From HIMB59 sp038124765 (lineage in GTDB: Bacteria; Pseudomonadota; Alphaproteobacteria; HIMB59), in NCBI GenBank assembly GCA_038124765.1, contig JAYPCO010000008.1, positions 1 to 39,730 of the forward strand: 39,730 nt of DNA, given 5' to 3'. Below are positions 8,614 to 16,636 of the stretch, in pieces. Below the pieces are notes generated by a model that saw only the letters and a list, made by a program, of their open reading frames with translations, did not search any database and was not told the origin of the DNA. Both the position numbers and the translations under genes were made by a program. The first letter of the stretch is position 1. Each line of letters begins with the position of its first letter.

Positions 8614-9654
8614 ATGAAATTCAAAACACTAGGAAAAACAGACTTGAAAGTCAGTCTTATTTGCCTTGGCACCATGACATGGGGGCAGCAAAATACTCAA
8701 GAACAAGCATTTGAACAAATGGATTACGCGGTAGATCAAAATATAAACTTTTTTGATACAGCAGAACTTTATTCGGTTCCCCCTAAACAAGAGACTTATT
8801 CTTCGACCGAAACAATGATCGGCAATTGGTTTGCAGAAAGAAAAAATAGAGAAAAAATTATTTTAGCAACGAAAGTTGCAGGACCGGGTCTTCCATGGAT
8901 ACGAGAAGGCGGCATGCAATTTTCAGAAGAAAGTATGACGCAAGCTTTGGAAGGAAGCCTCAAAAGACTCCAAACAGATTATATTGATCTTTACCAATTG
9001 CACTGGCCAGAGCGTACGACAAATTTTTTCAGCAAACTTGGATATAAACACAATGAGCAAGAAGCTGCCTGGAATTCTTTTCAAAGCATTTTAGAAACAG
9101 CACAGAAATTTATAGAACAAGGAAAAATTCGCTATTTGGGATTATCCAACGAAACACCTTTTGGTCTTTCACAGTATTTACATTTATCTGAGTCTCAAGA
9201 TTTACCGCGCGTTGTGTCAGTTCAAAATCCTTATAGTTTGGTCAACAGAACTTATGAAGTCGGTTTAGCGGAGATGTCTATTCGTCAGCAAGCAGGGCTT
9301 CTTGCATACTCTCCCTTAGGTTTTGGTATGCTGTCAGGAAAGTATTTAAATGGTCAAATGCCGGAGGGCTCTAGACTTAAATTGTTTGGAGATCACTTTC
9401 CGCGTTATCAGGGAACTAGAACACAAAAAGCGGTAGAAGAGTATTATAAAGTTGCTCAAAAACATGGTCTTTCGTTGGCCCAAATGTCCTTGGCTTTTGT
9501 TAACGCACAACCTTTTGTAACAAGTAATATTATTGGTGCTACTACCATGGAGCAGCTAAAAGAAAACATTGAATCGATCAATATAGATTTAAGTGCCGAT
9601 GTTATAGAAGATATTAATGCGGTTCATGAAAATAATCCTTCACCTGCGCCATAA
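8614..9654 (+). CDS. tas: NADP(H)-dependent aldo-keto reductase, Tas family
   Basis: The 346-residue protein matches the length and plan of E. coli Tas. It is a TIM-barrel aldo-keto reductase reducing carbonyls with NADPH in the cytosol. The catalytic tetrad is visible: Asp48 and Tyr53 (FFDTAELYSVPP), Lys87 (ATKVAG) and His130 (YQLHWP). Further family blocks are SLKRLQTDYIDLYQ, IRYLGLSNETPFG, VQNPYSLVNRTYEVGLAEM, the cofactor region IIGATTMEQLKENIES, and the characteristic C-terminal PSPAP. No ribosome site precedes the ATG. The pterin dehydratase gene starts two bases after the stop. The physiological substrate is unknown. Confidence 0.92.
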   Translation: MKFKTLGKTDLKVSLICLGTMTWGQQNTQEQAFEQMDYAVDQNINFFDTAELYSVPPKQETYSSTETMIGNWFAERKNREKIILATKVAGPGLPWIREGGMQFSEESMTQALEGSLKRLQTDYIDLYQLHWPERTTNFFSKLGYKHNEQEAAWNSFQSILETAQKFIEQGKIRYLGLSNETPFGLSQYLHLSESQDLPRVVSVQNPYSLVNRTYEVGLAEMSIRQQAGLLAYSPLGFGMLSGKYLNGQMPEGSRLKLFGDHFPRYQGTRTQKAVEEYYKVAQKHGLSLAQMSLAFVNAQPFVTSNIIGATTMEQLKENIESINIDLSADVIEDINAVHENNPSPAP

Positions 9655-9656
9655 TC

Positions 9657-9896
9657 ATGAGCTGGCAAGAGGATGAACAAGGTCATTTAAAAAAAAACTT
9701 TGCCTTTAAAAATTATAGGCAAAGTTTTGCTTTTACATCGCAAATTGCTTTGCTTGCAGAAAAAAAAAATCATCATCCGCAAATAATTTTAGATTATAAA
9801 CAGGTTACAGTTCGCCTAATTTCGCATGATGTTGGTAAGGTTACTGAAAGAGATATAGATTTAGCTAATCAAATAGATAAAATTTATTCTCAATGA
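9657..9896 (+). CDS. phhB: Pterin-4a-carbinolamine dehydratase
   Basis: The 79-residue protein carries the PCD/DCoH signature EKKNHHPQIILDYKQVTVRLISHDVGKVTERD. His39, His40 and His57 correspond to the three catalytic histidines. The family dehydrates 4a-hydroxytetrahydropterin, recycling the cofactor of aromatic amino-acid hydroxylases, and may also act in molybdopterin metabolism. It is short for the family (about 95 residues), lacking part of the N-terminal strand, but the frame upstream is blocked by tas, so the start is constrained. It overlaps the next gene by four bases (ATGA). No phenylalanine hydroxylase is in the window. Confidence 0.88.
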   Translation: MSWQEDEQGHLKKNFAFKNYRQSFAFTSQIALLAEKKNHHPQIILDYKQVTVRLISHDVGKVTERDIDLANQIDKIYSQ

Positions 9897-10294
9897 TTTT
9901 TTTATTGGGCATCCCTGGACTAATCCCCTTTTATCTTTGTTTTTATAATATTGACTTATTATTTATTGAATTTGATCAGTCAATGTTTGTCCACTACTCC
10001 ACAGTGATTTTAGCCTTTTTAGGAGCTGTTTATTGGGGAGTTTATCTTCAGTCTAAAAACATCATTGCAATATTGTTTAGCGTATGCCCCGCAGTGTATG
10101 CCTTTTTTATACTAGCCTTTGATTTAAAGTTTCAAGAAACAATTGGTTTTTTTATTGCTGGTTATTTTGTTGTTTTGTGTTTTGACTTCTTTTTTTATTT
10201 TAAAGAAAAAATTATTCGCACAGATTATTTTATTTTAAGATTATTATTAACAGCAGGTATTGCTCCTGCACATATTATGTATCTGATTAATTAG
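9893..10294 (+). CDS. DUF3429 family membrane protein
   Basis: The 133-residue protein consists of about five hydrophobic helices. The opening LLGIPGLIPFYLCF and the segment YSTVILAFLGAVYWGVYLQ match the DUF3429 (TMEM69-like) pattern, in which a Gly-Leu-Ile-Pro-Phe helix is followed by a Phe-Leu-Gly-x-x-x-Trp-Gly helix. Its function is unknown. It is translationally coupled to the pterin dehydratase by an ATGA overlap. Its end overlaps the convergent chrR-like gene by eight bases. I assign the family by motif resemblance. Confidence 0.72.
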   Translation: MIFLLGIPGLIPFYLCFYNIDLLFIEFDQSMFVHYSTVILAFLGAVYWGVYLQSKNIIAILFSVCPAVYAFFILAFDLKFQETIGFFIAGYFVVLCFDFFFYFKEKIIRTDYFILRLLLTAGIAPAHIMYLIN

Positions 10295-10898
10295 CGATAA
10301 TATTTAGAAGTTTACCAAAGGCACCTGAAAATTTTATTTTACCGTGGGTATAGGCAAGTCCTATACATCCAGTCAATTCATGACCTACTGGTGTATGATG
10401 ATGATCTTCGCTTCTTACCTGAACAGAGCCTTGGTTATAATTACCGTACTCATCGCTATAAGAGCCATGGAGAACTAAAAAACTTTCTATGCCTTCATGA
10501 GTATGCTGGGGTATCTTTGCGCCTGGCATCACATGAATTAATTCTAGTTTTTCATTTTTATCCTTCGGTAGGATAGAGGCAATTTTGACATCTTTAAAAG
10601 ATTTCCATTTAATTTTTTTATCTTTTAGCTGGGCCTGTAATGTTCTAGGAAGGCGACTTAAAAAAGGGTCAATTTCGATTTTAGTTTTTTTAATATTTTT
10701 CATTGCAGTAGAATTAATTGTTTTCATCCATAGATCGTTGGATAGAGGCATAGGCTCAGCCCTCTCCAAGAAATATCCACCAATTTCATCTTTGATTTGG
10801 TTGAGATCTTTATTTTCAGGAACTATTTCCGCTAAGCACTGTTGAAAAAGCAGGCTGGCAGGTGAGTTAGCGGGCGATGTCAGAATATCAAATGTCAT
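10287..10898 (-). CDS. chrR: ChrR-like anti-sigma factor with cupin domain
   Basis: The 203-residue protein has a short helical N-terminal domain (about 1-55), a linker and a C-terminal cupin (about 95-190). The cupin shows PGAKIPQHTHEGIESFLVLHGSY and HHHTPVGHELTGC, so the two histidines, the glutamate and the later histidine of the cupin metal site are kept. ChrR proteins hold their ECF sigma factor inactive until singlet oxygen or other stress. Five bases separate it from the ECF sigma gene upstream, the expected partner. The N-terminal domain is unusual: I do not see the His and HxxxCxxC zinc ligands of classical ChrR; the matching stretch reads FQQCLAEIVPEN. It may bind sigma without zinc. 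Confidence 0.82.
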   Translation of the reverse strand: MTFDILTSPANSPASLLFQQCLAEIVPENKDLNQIKDEIGGYFLERAEPMPLSNDLWMKTINSTAMKNIKKTKIEIDPFLSRLPRTLQAQLKDKKIKWKSFKDVKIASILPKDKNEKLELIHVMPGAKIPQHTHEGIESFLVLHGSYSDEYGNYNQGSVQVRSEDHHHTPVGHELTGCIGLAYTHGKIKFSGAFGKLLNIIAN

Positions 10899-10903
10899 TT
10901 TCT

Positions 10904-11503
10904 TTAGTTGATGCTAATACTTTCGCCACTTTCTTTTAGATCAGCCATTGCGCCATTTTTGTCCAATTTACCGCGAATTTTTTCCAGCGCCAACCTTATT
11001 CTTGATTTTACTGTTCCCAAAGGAATACCGGTTAAATCTGAAATTTCTCCATGAGACTTTTCCTCAAAAAAATTCATCTTGAGTAAATCTAGTTGGTCTT
11101 TGGGAAGGCTATCAAGGTGTTGGGCGATCATGTCAAACTTTTGATCATGCTCAATATTTTCTTCTGTTTTGGGATCAACAGCTGGAAGCACAGCTGTTTC
11201 AATATCTTCTAATATGGCTTTTCTTGATTTTCTTAATATGTCTATTTTTTTATTTCTGGCGATTGTATAAATCCAGGTACTAGGTGAGGCCACCTTGGGG
11301 TCATAATAGTCCGCCTTGGTCCAAATGATCGTCATTGTTTCTTGAATAATCTCTTCTGCAATGTTTTCTTCTGCACCAGACTTCATCAAAAAAGATTTAA
11401 GGCGAGGGCTAAAATACTCAAAAATTTTTTTGAAACTGCCAATATCTTGGCTTTCTGCAATATTTAAAATTGCCGCCACAAATGGGTTTGCCGTCTTAAC
11501 CAT
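10904..11503 (-). CDS. rpoE: ECF RNA polymerase sigma factor (RpoE/ECF11-like)
   Basis: The 199-residue sigma factor has region 2 (about 20-100: ENIAEEIIQETMTIIWTKA, STWIYTIARNKKIDILRK) and region 4 (about 130-185: LPKDQLDLLKMNFFEEKSHGEISDLTGIPLGTVKSRIRLALEKIR). I choose the ATG at 11503 rather than an in-frame ATG at 11548 because GGAGAG lies three bases upstream of 11503 and homologous regions begin just after it. The ChrR-like anti-sigma follows directly, forming the usual sigma/anti-sigma operon of the alphaproteobacterial photooxidative stress response. The secreted IalB-like gene diverges upstream. Confidence 0.9.
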   Translation of the reverse strand: MVKTANPFVAAILNIAESQDIGSFKKIFEYFSPRLKSFLMKSGAEENIAEEIIQETMTIIWTKADYYDPKVASPSTWIYTIARNKKIDILRKSRKAILEDIETAVLPAVDPKTEENIEHDQKFDMIAQHLDSLPKDQLDLLKMNFFEEKSHGEISDLTGIPLGTVKSRIRLALEKIRGKLDKNGAMADLKESGESISIN

Positions 11504-11506
11504 AAT

Positions 11507-11512
11507 CTCTCC
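11507..11512 (-). promoter_or_regulatory. Ribosome binding site deciding the ECF sigma start
   Basis: GGAGAG on the minus strand, three bases before the ATG at 11503. The alternative upstream ATG at 11548 has no comparable site. Confidence 0.7.
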
Positions 11513-11579
11513 AAAATTAATCTTCCCATTTATTATTTTAAAAATCAATCTTAATTGGTATATTCTCTGCTTATTTGAA

Positions 11580-12056
11580 ATGAAAAAACTTCTATTTTTA
11601 GCAGTTGTTAAAACTTTTTTATTGATAAATGTAGCTAATGCTCATGATTTATCTTTCAAACACAGTCATGGCGAATGGTCTTTTAAAAAGGTTAGCGCTA
11701 ATACATGTGCCGTCTTTCAAATTCCTTTAAAAGAAAAAGGGGATTACACATCCAGAGGTGCGGTGATTTTTTATGTCTTTAATGAAGGCGATGCTCAATA
11801 CATTCGTATAGATACTGGCTATCCCTATGATACAGAAAAGTACGTTAAGGTGACCATTGATGATACTAACTATCAGTTCTTTGGAGAGGATGACTCTGCT
11901 TGGTCGATGAAAGATGACAAAGTTGTGATTGAGGCCATGAAAGCGGGCAAAGATATGACGGTAGTTGGTTACTCTCAAAGAGGAACTGAAACAACCGATA
12001 CTTATTCACTTATAGGTTTTACGAACGCCTATAATTCTATGACAAAGGATTGTTAA
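11580..12056 (+). CDS. Secreted IalB-family (invasion associated locus B) protein
   Basis: The 158-residue protein begins at the ATG at 11580 with a clear signal peptide (MKKLLFLAVVKTFLLINVANA, cleavage predicted after Ala21). The mature part follows the IalB layout: GEWSFKKVSANTCAVF near the N terminus, a central beta-rich segment, AWSMKDDKVVIEAMKAGKDM, and the characteristic SQRGTETTDTYSLIGFTNAY before a terminal cysteine. Cys43 and Cys158 may form a disulfide. Longer in-frame starts upstream are rejected because they run into the divergent sigma gene and hide the signal peptide. IalB proteins are common in non-pathogenic alphaproteobacteria; the function is unknown. argG starts three bases after the stop. 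Confidence 0.82.
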   Translation: MKKLLFLAVVKTFLLINVANAHDLSFKHSHGEWSFKKVSANTCAVFQIPLKEKGDYTSRGAVIFYVFNEGDAQYIRIDTGYPYDTEKYVKVTIDDTNYQFFGEDDSAWSMKDDKVVIEAMKAGKDMTVVGYSQRGTETTDTYSLIGFTNAYNSMTKDC

Positions 12057-12059
12057 TAA

Positions 12060-13259
12060 ATGAAATCAAAACCTAAAATAGTTTTAGCCTACTCTGGCGG
12101 GCTGGATACAAGCGTAATTTTAAAATGGTTACAAACTGAATATAACGCCGATGTCATTGCCTATGCGGCAGATCTAGGTCAAGGCGCTGAATTAGATGAA
12201 GCGAAAGCCAAAGCAAAAAAACTTGGCGCAAAAAAAATCTATATTGAAAATTTAAAAGAAGAATTTGTTAAAGATTATGTCTTCCCCATGTTTCGCTGTA
12301 ATACAATTTACGAGGGTGAGTATTTATTAGGCACATCCATTGCAAGACCTTTGATTGCCAAAAAACAAATCGAAATTGCAAAAAAAGAAAAGGCCGAAGC
12401 TGTATCCCACGGCGCAACCGGTAAGGGAAATGATCAAGTAAGATTTGAATTTTCTTATTATGCCTTAGCGCCTAATATTAAAGTGATAGCCCCTTGGAGA
12501 GAATGGAATTTAAGCTCCCGAACTAAGCTTTTAGAGTTTGCAGCCAAAAATAAAATTCCCATCATGAAGCATAACAGAACAGAGTCGCCCTACAGTGTTG
12601 ATGCTAATGTTTTACATCGATCTGCAGAGGGTAAAATTTTAGAAGACCCTTGGAAAAGACCGCCGGAAAACGTATTTGGAATTTCTAAAAGTCCCCAAGC
12701 AGCACCAAATAAAGAGACAGTTATTACAATCCAGTTTAAAAATGGAGACCCAATTGCAATCAATGGTAAAAAACTCTCTCCTTTTAATTTGTTAGAAAAG
12801 CTTAATCAATTGGGAGCTGCCAATGGAATTGGTAGGGTGGATATAGTTGAAAATAGATATGTCGGAATTAAATCTAGGGGTGTGTATGAAACACCAGGGG
12901 GTACAATACTATTAAAAGCCCACAGGGCAATGGAGAGTATCACGCTAGATAGAGAAGAAGTGTTTACCAAAGATGAGCTAATGCCTAAATATGCTCGACT
13001 GGTTTATAATGGTTACTGGTTTGCGCCTGAAAGAGCAATGATGCAAAAAGCCATTGATGAGACTCAAAAGAGAGTGAACGGACAAGTGAAATTAGTTCTC
13101 TATAAAGGCAATGTCATCGTCATCGGCAGACAGTCTCCTAATAGTTTATATGATGAAGATCTAGCAACATTTGAATCATCGAATTATGATCAAAGAGATG
13201 CCGAAGGCTTTATTAAACTAAATGCCTTAAGATTAAAAAAAAATAAAATGAAATTTTAA
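12060..13259 (+). CDS. argG: Argininosuccinate synthase
   Basis: The 399-residue enzyme condenses citrulline and aspartate with ATP to argininosuccinate in arginine synthesis. The ATP pyrophosphatase P-loop AYSGGLDTS (10-18) is intact, followed by GTSIARPLIAK, AVSHGATGKGNDQVRFE and APWREWNLSSR. Length and motif order are normal. It follows the IalB-like gene by three bases with no ribosome site, so it may depend on read-through translation or an unseen internal promoter. No other arginine gene is in the window. Confidence 0.97.
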   Translation: MKSKPKIVLAYSGGLDTSVILKWLQTEYNADVIAYAADLGQGAELDEAKAKAKKLGAKKIYIENLKEEFVKDYVFPMFRCNTIYEGEYLLGTSIARPLIAKKQIEIAKKEKAEAVSHGATGKGNDQVRFEFSYYALAPNIKVIAPWREWNLSSRTKLLEFAAKNKIPIMKHNRTESPYSVDANVLHRSAEGKILEDPWKRPPENVFGISKSPQAAPNKETVITIQFKNGDPIAINGKKLSPFNLLEKLNQLGAANGIGRVDIVENRYVGIKSRGVYETPGGTILLKAHRAMESITLDREEVFTKDELMPKYARLVYNGYWFAPERAMMQKAIDETQKRVNGQVKLVLYKGNVIVIGRQSPNSLYDEDLATFESSNYDQRDAEGFIKLNALRLKKNKMKF

Positions 13260-13290
13260 TCTCTATAATAAGAGAAAATTCAATTTTTTA

Positions 13291-14247
13291 TTAGTGGTTG
13301 ATATATTTGTCTTTGTATTGATCTTGTGATTTTGAATCTACAGTGCCACGAGGATCATTTAACCCTGCGTGACGGTAAGCAGAAGTAACAGTATTTCTTA
13401 ATAGACAAGCAATAGTCATGGGGCCCACGCCTCCTGGCACAGGGGTTATTTTAGAAGCTTTTTTAGCAGCGCTATCAAAATCGACATCGCCAACAATCTT
13501 ACTTCCTTCCGTACCGTCGTCCTTTTTTGTGGGCACACGATTAATTCCGACATCTATTACAACCGCACCTTCTTTTAACCATTCACCAGTGACCATTTCA
13601 GGGCGACCGGCAGCTACGACAACTATATCTGCTTGTGAACAAACAGACTCAACGTTTTGAGTTTTGGAATGTACCACAGTCACAGTACAGGACTCCTCAA
13701 TTAATAATTGAGCCATCGGTTTTCCAACAATGTTGGATCTACCTACTACAACAGCATTTTTGCCACGAAGATCAGTTACATGATCCTTTAATAAAAGTAA
13801 GGAGCCTAAGGGCGTACAAGGAATAAAAGCTTTTTTAAGCATATCGCCCCCAATGGATAGTCTGCCTGCGTTGATTGCATGAAAGCCGTCAACATCTTTT
13901 TCAACAGCGATAGCATCTATTACACTTCTCTCATCGATTTGTTTTGGCAGAGGCAGTTGCACTAAAATTCCATGCACGTCTGTGTCTTCATTTAACATTT
14001 TAATGAGCTTTAAGAGCGTTGGCTGATCTGTATTTTCATCTAATTTATAATCTTTAGTTTTAATTTTACATTCAGCAGCCATTTTTGTTTTGGCACCTAC
14101 ATAAACTTTACTGGCAGGGTTTTCTCCAACTAATACAACTGCCAAACAGGGCTCCACTTGATGATTATTTTGTAAATTTTCTGAGTCCTCTTTGACTTGA
14201 GTTCTGATTTTTGCTGCAAAAGCTTTTCCATCAATAATTTCTGACAT
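13291..14247 (-). CDS. folD: Methylenetetrahydrofolate dehydrogenase / cyclohydrolase FolD
   Basis: The 318-residue bifunctional enzyme interconverts methylene-, methenyl- and 10-formyl-tetrahydrofolate. Visible motifs are YVGAKTKMAAECKI with the catalytic lysine, GILVQLPLPKQID, the Rossmann loop VVVGRSNIVGKPMAQLL, and TPVPGGVGPMTIACLLRNT. A C-terminal tail of roughly 20 polar residues (DPRGTVDSKSQDQYKDKYINH) extends past the usual end of about 290-300. It lies three bases after yggT and faces argG across 31 bases. Confidence 0.96.
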   Translation of the reverse strand: MSEIIDGKAFAAKIRTQVKEDSENLQNNHQVEPCLAVVLVGENPASKVYVGAKTKMAAECKIKTKDYKLDENTDQPTLLKLIKMLNEDTDVHGILVQLPLPKQIDERSVIDAIAVEKDVDGFHAINAGRLSIGGDMLKKAFIPCTPLGSLLLLKDHVTDLRGKNAVVVGRSNIVGKPMAQLLIEESCTVTVVHSKTQNVESVCSQADIVVVAAGRPEMVTGEWLKEGAVVIDVGINRVPTKKDDGTEGSKIVGDVDFDSAAKKASKITPVPGGVGPMTIACLLRNTVTSAYRHAGLNDPRGTVDSKSQDQYKDKYINH

Positions 14248-14250
14248 ACG

Positions 14251-14535
14251 CTACCCCCTCGGCCAGTATTCAATGAGCAAGTCTTTGAATAAATAGATAA
14301 TTAGTATTAGTAAAACGGGAGAAATGTCAATCCCGCCAAAATTAGGCAAATACCTTCGAATATAATTTAAAGGAGGATTGGTTAGCTTTCCTAAGCTTTC
14401 GAATACTCTCCAAAGAAATAAATTCTGACTATTTAAAACATTAAAATGAAAAAGCCACGAAACGATAACGTAGAAAAATACTATGATTGTATAAAAATCT
14501 AATATTCTAACCAAAAATAGTAGTAATGAATTCAC
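14251..14535 (-). CDS. yggT: YggT family membrane protein
   Basis: The 94-residue protein has two or three hydrophobic helices around the family signature RVFESLGKLTNPPLNYIRRYLPNFGGIDISPVLLILIIYLFKDLL. The Pro-Pro-x-x-x-x-x-Arg-Arg-x-x-Pro and Gly-Gly-x-Asp-x-Ser-Pro elements are typical of YggT. The start is a GTG at 14535. YggT is an inner-membrane protein of uncertain function, linked in some bacteria to osmotic tolerance or envelope organisation. It lies between the ABC ATPase (22 bases upstream) and folD, probably in one transcript. Confidence 0.87.
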   Translation of the reverse strand: MNSLLLFLVRILDFYTIIVFFYVIVSWLFHFNVLNSQNLFLWRVFESLGKLTNPPLNYIRRYLPNFGGIDISPVLLILIIYLFKDLLIEYWPRG

Positions 14536-14557
14536 CGGCTTAAAATATTAAAAATTA

Positions 14558-15322
14558 TTACTCACGTCTATTAAATAAGAAATTTTTACATCGCTCCGAC
14601 TGGGGATTAGTAAAAACTGTTTCAGGAGGGCCTTCCTCTTCAATTAAACCATCGTGTAAAAAAATCACTTTACTAGAAACCCTTCTTGCAAATTCCATTT
14701 CGTGGGTTACCACTAACATAGTCTTTCCTTCTTCAGCCAACAACCTCATAACGGAAAGCACCTCATCTACCAGTTCAGGGTCAAGAGAGGAGGTGGGCTC
14801 GTCAAATAATAATATTTCTGGAGAAATCGCTAGAGCTCTTGCGATGGCAGCTCTTTGTTGCTGACCGCCAGATAAATGAACAGGATAACTGTCTGCTTTA
14901 TCTTGAATTCCAACTTGTTTTAAAAGATCCATTGCTATGTTTTTGGATTCTTCCTTATCCATTCCCAAAACATGAACTGGTGCTTCCATGATATTTTCTA
15001 AAATGGTCATGTGGGTCCATAGGTTGAAGCTTTGAAATACCATTCCTAATTTTTTACGAATACTAATAATTTTATTTTGTAAATCTTTACCGGGGTTAGA
15101 TAAATTTTCTTTCTTGCTATCGATTGTCTCTCCACAAACATTAATGATTCCCCCATCGGGCGTTTCTAAAAAATTGATACATCGAAGCATGGTGCTTTTT
15201 CCTGATCCCGAGCTTCCAATAATACTTACTACGTCACCTTTATTAGCAGTAAAATTAATTCCTTTTAAAACGTGATTATCCCCAAAGTTTTTTTCTAAAT
15301 TGTTTATTTCTAGGATTTTCAT
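14558..15322 (-). CDS. Polar amino-acid ABC transporter, ATP-binding subunit
   Basis: The 254-residue ATPase of the HisP/OccP type has Walker A GSSGSGKST, the Q-loop region GMVFQSFNLWTHMTILEN, signature LSGGQQQRAAIARAL, Walker B ILLFDEPTSSLDPE and the switch histidine in VVTHEMEFAR. All catalytic residues are standard. Family sequence points to import of a polar or basic amino acid. The matching solute-binding protein and permeases lie 1.8-5.4 kb away on the opposite strand (17126-20772), so the transporter genes are split into two transcription units. No second ATPase of this family is in the window, which supports the pairing. Confidence 0.93.
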   Translation of the reverse strand: MKILEINNLEKNFGDNHVLKGINFTANKGDVVSIIGSSGSGKSTMLRCINFLETPDGGIINVCGETIDSKKENLSNPGKDLQNKIISIRKKLGMVFQSFNLWTHMTILENIMEAPVHVLGMDKEESKNIAMDLLKQVGIQDKADSYPVHLSGGQQQRAAIARALAISPEILLFDEPTSSLDPELVDEVLSVMRLLAEEGKTMLVVTHEMEFARRVSSKVIFLHDGLIEEEGPPETVFTNPQSERCKNFLFNRRE

Positions 15323-15374
15323 TGAATGAACTAATATTTCATTTTTTTTGAATCATTGATATTCTAAATTTTCA

Positions 15375-16142
15375 GTGACTAAAAGCAAATTCAAAGGTTT
15401 GCTCATAGACTTAGAGGGCGTAGTTTATGAAGAGGGGAAACCCATTCTTGGTTCGGTAGAATTTATTCAATTTCTAAATAAAATTAATTTCCCCTATCTT
15501 TTTTTAACTAACACAACAACAATGCCAAGAAAACATATTCAAAAAAGACTCCAGAGCTTAGGGGTTAGTGTTGATGAAAAAAAAATTTTAACGCCTCTTA
15601 TTGCTTGCAATAATTATTTGTTACAAAAAAAAGTTAAAAGGATTGCCCTATTTTGTGATCAAAGTTGCTATAAAGATTTTCAAAACTTCCAACTAGATTT
15701 CCAAAACCCCGAAGCAGTTATTATAGGCGATTTATATAAAAAATTTACTTGGTCTAAAATTAATGAAATTTTTTTACTCTCCTTAAGGGCAAAGCATCTT
15801 TTGGCATTTCATAAAAATAAAACTGGTAAAAGAAATAACCAATTTGGAATTGATTTAGGCCCTTTTGTTGCTGGACTGGAGTATGCCTTGGACAGAAAAT
15901 TTGAACTACTCGGCAAACCAAGTAAAAATTTTTTTAAAGCAGGGATGTCTCTCCTAAAAATTTCCTCTACTCAATTGCTCATGGTGGGAGATGATGTAGT
16001 TGTAGATATTTTAGGGGCGCAAAAGATGCAGTTGCAAACCTGTTTAGTTAAAACTGGTAAATACAATAAGCAAAATCTAAATGGCCGGATTAAACCAGAT
16101 ATTTTAATTAATAGACTAAGTTTATTAAAAAAATCGCTATAA
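15375..16142 (+). CDS. HAD-superfamily IIA hydrolase (LHPP/NagD-like)
   Basis: The 255-residue protein opens from a GTG with FKGLLIDLEGVVYEEGKPILG, HAD motif I. Asp12 is the nucleophile, and position +2 is Glu14 where most HAD phosphatases have Asp. Motif II is FLTNTTT, the type IIA cap follows, then the lysine motif ELLGKPSKNFF and motif IV MVGDDVVVDILGAQ. The overall pattern is that of the LHPP-like HAD-IIA subgroup, whose +2 residue also departs from Asp. The substrate is unknown. It diverges from the ABC ATPase across 52 bases. Confidence 0.85.
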   Translation: MTKSKFKGLLIDLEGVVYEEGKPILGSVEFIQFLNKINFPYLFLTNTTTMPRKHIQKRLQSLGVSVDEKKILTPLIACNNYLLQKKVKRIALFCDQSCYKDFQNFQLDFQNPEAVIIGDLYKKFTWSKINEIFLLSLRAKHLLAFHKNKTGKRNNQFGIDLGPFVAGLEYALDRKFELLGKPSKNFFKAGMSLLKISSTQLLMVGDDVVVDILGAQKMQLQTCLVKTGKYNKQNLNGRIKPDILINRLSLLKKSL

Positions 16143-16213
16143 ATAATTAATTTTGTAGCGTCGTATTTTAAATTTTAGTTTTATCAAAAATATACTTTGT
16201 GCTAGTGTAATTT

Positions 16214-16636
16214 ATGGACGATCCCGTAGTAGATTCTTTCCCACAAGACCAGGATAATGATTCAAAAACCATAATGGTCGGTTCGGGCGTAAGGCTTGAG
16301 GGGAGAATTGATGGAGCCCAAAATGCTGATGTAGCAGGCACTCTGAGCGGCACGTTAAAATCATCTACTATTAATATTGACAGCACTGGAAATTTTAGTG
16401 GGGATATGTCGGGAAATGACATTACCATCTCTGGTCAAGTCGAAGGAGACATTAGTTCAGAAAATTATTTAACGGTTAACCAATCAGCAACGGTTAAAGG
16501 CACCATAGAATATGCATCTTTGCAAGTTAGCTACGGCGCTAAAATACAAGGGACTTTGCGCCATCGAGGCAGTGTGCATTCTTATAGCCCTGAACCAGTA
16601 GAACAACCAACCGAAAACGATCAGGTGAGTGAGTAA
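16214..16636 (+). CDS. Bactofilin 1
   Basis: The 140-residue protein has a disordered acidic N terminus, a right-handed beta-helix core (about 22-118) of short repeats such as GVRLEGRIDG, ADVAGTLSGTLKSST, ITISGQVEGDI and ATVKGTIEYASLQV, and a polar C-terminal tail. This is the bactofilin (DUF583) polymer-forming scaffold that assembles non-polar filaments at the membrane and can organise cell-wall enzymes or shape. It overlaps bactofilin 2 by one base (TAATG), so the two are translationally coupled and may co-polymerise. No peptidoglycan hydrolase is adjacent. Confidence 0.87.
   Translation: MDDPVVDSFPQDQDNDSKTIMVGSGVRLEGRIDGAQNADVAGTLSGTLKSSTINIDSTGNFSGDMSGNDITISGQVEGDISSENYLTVNQSATVKGTIEYASLQVSYGAKIQGTLRHRGSVHSYSPEPVEQPTENDQVSE

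Noticed and set aside
11504..11579. ECF-type promoter (TGATC-like -35) for the sigma gene or the IalB-like gene
   Set aside because: Only a weak TGATTT on the minus strand without a convincing -10 at proper spacing; not strong enough to annotate.
13260..13290. Terminator between argG and folD
   Set aside because: Only a five-base-pair stem (CTCT-type) with imperfect extension and a distant T run; too weak to call.
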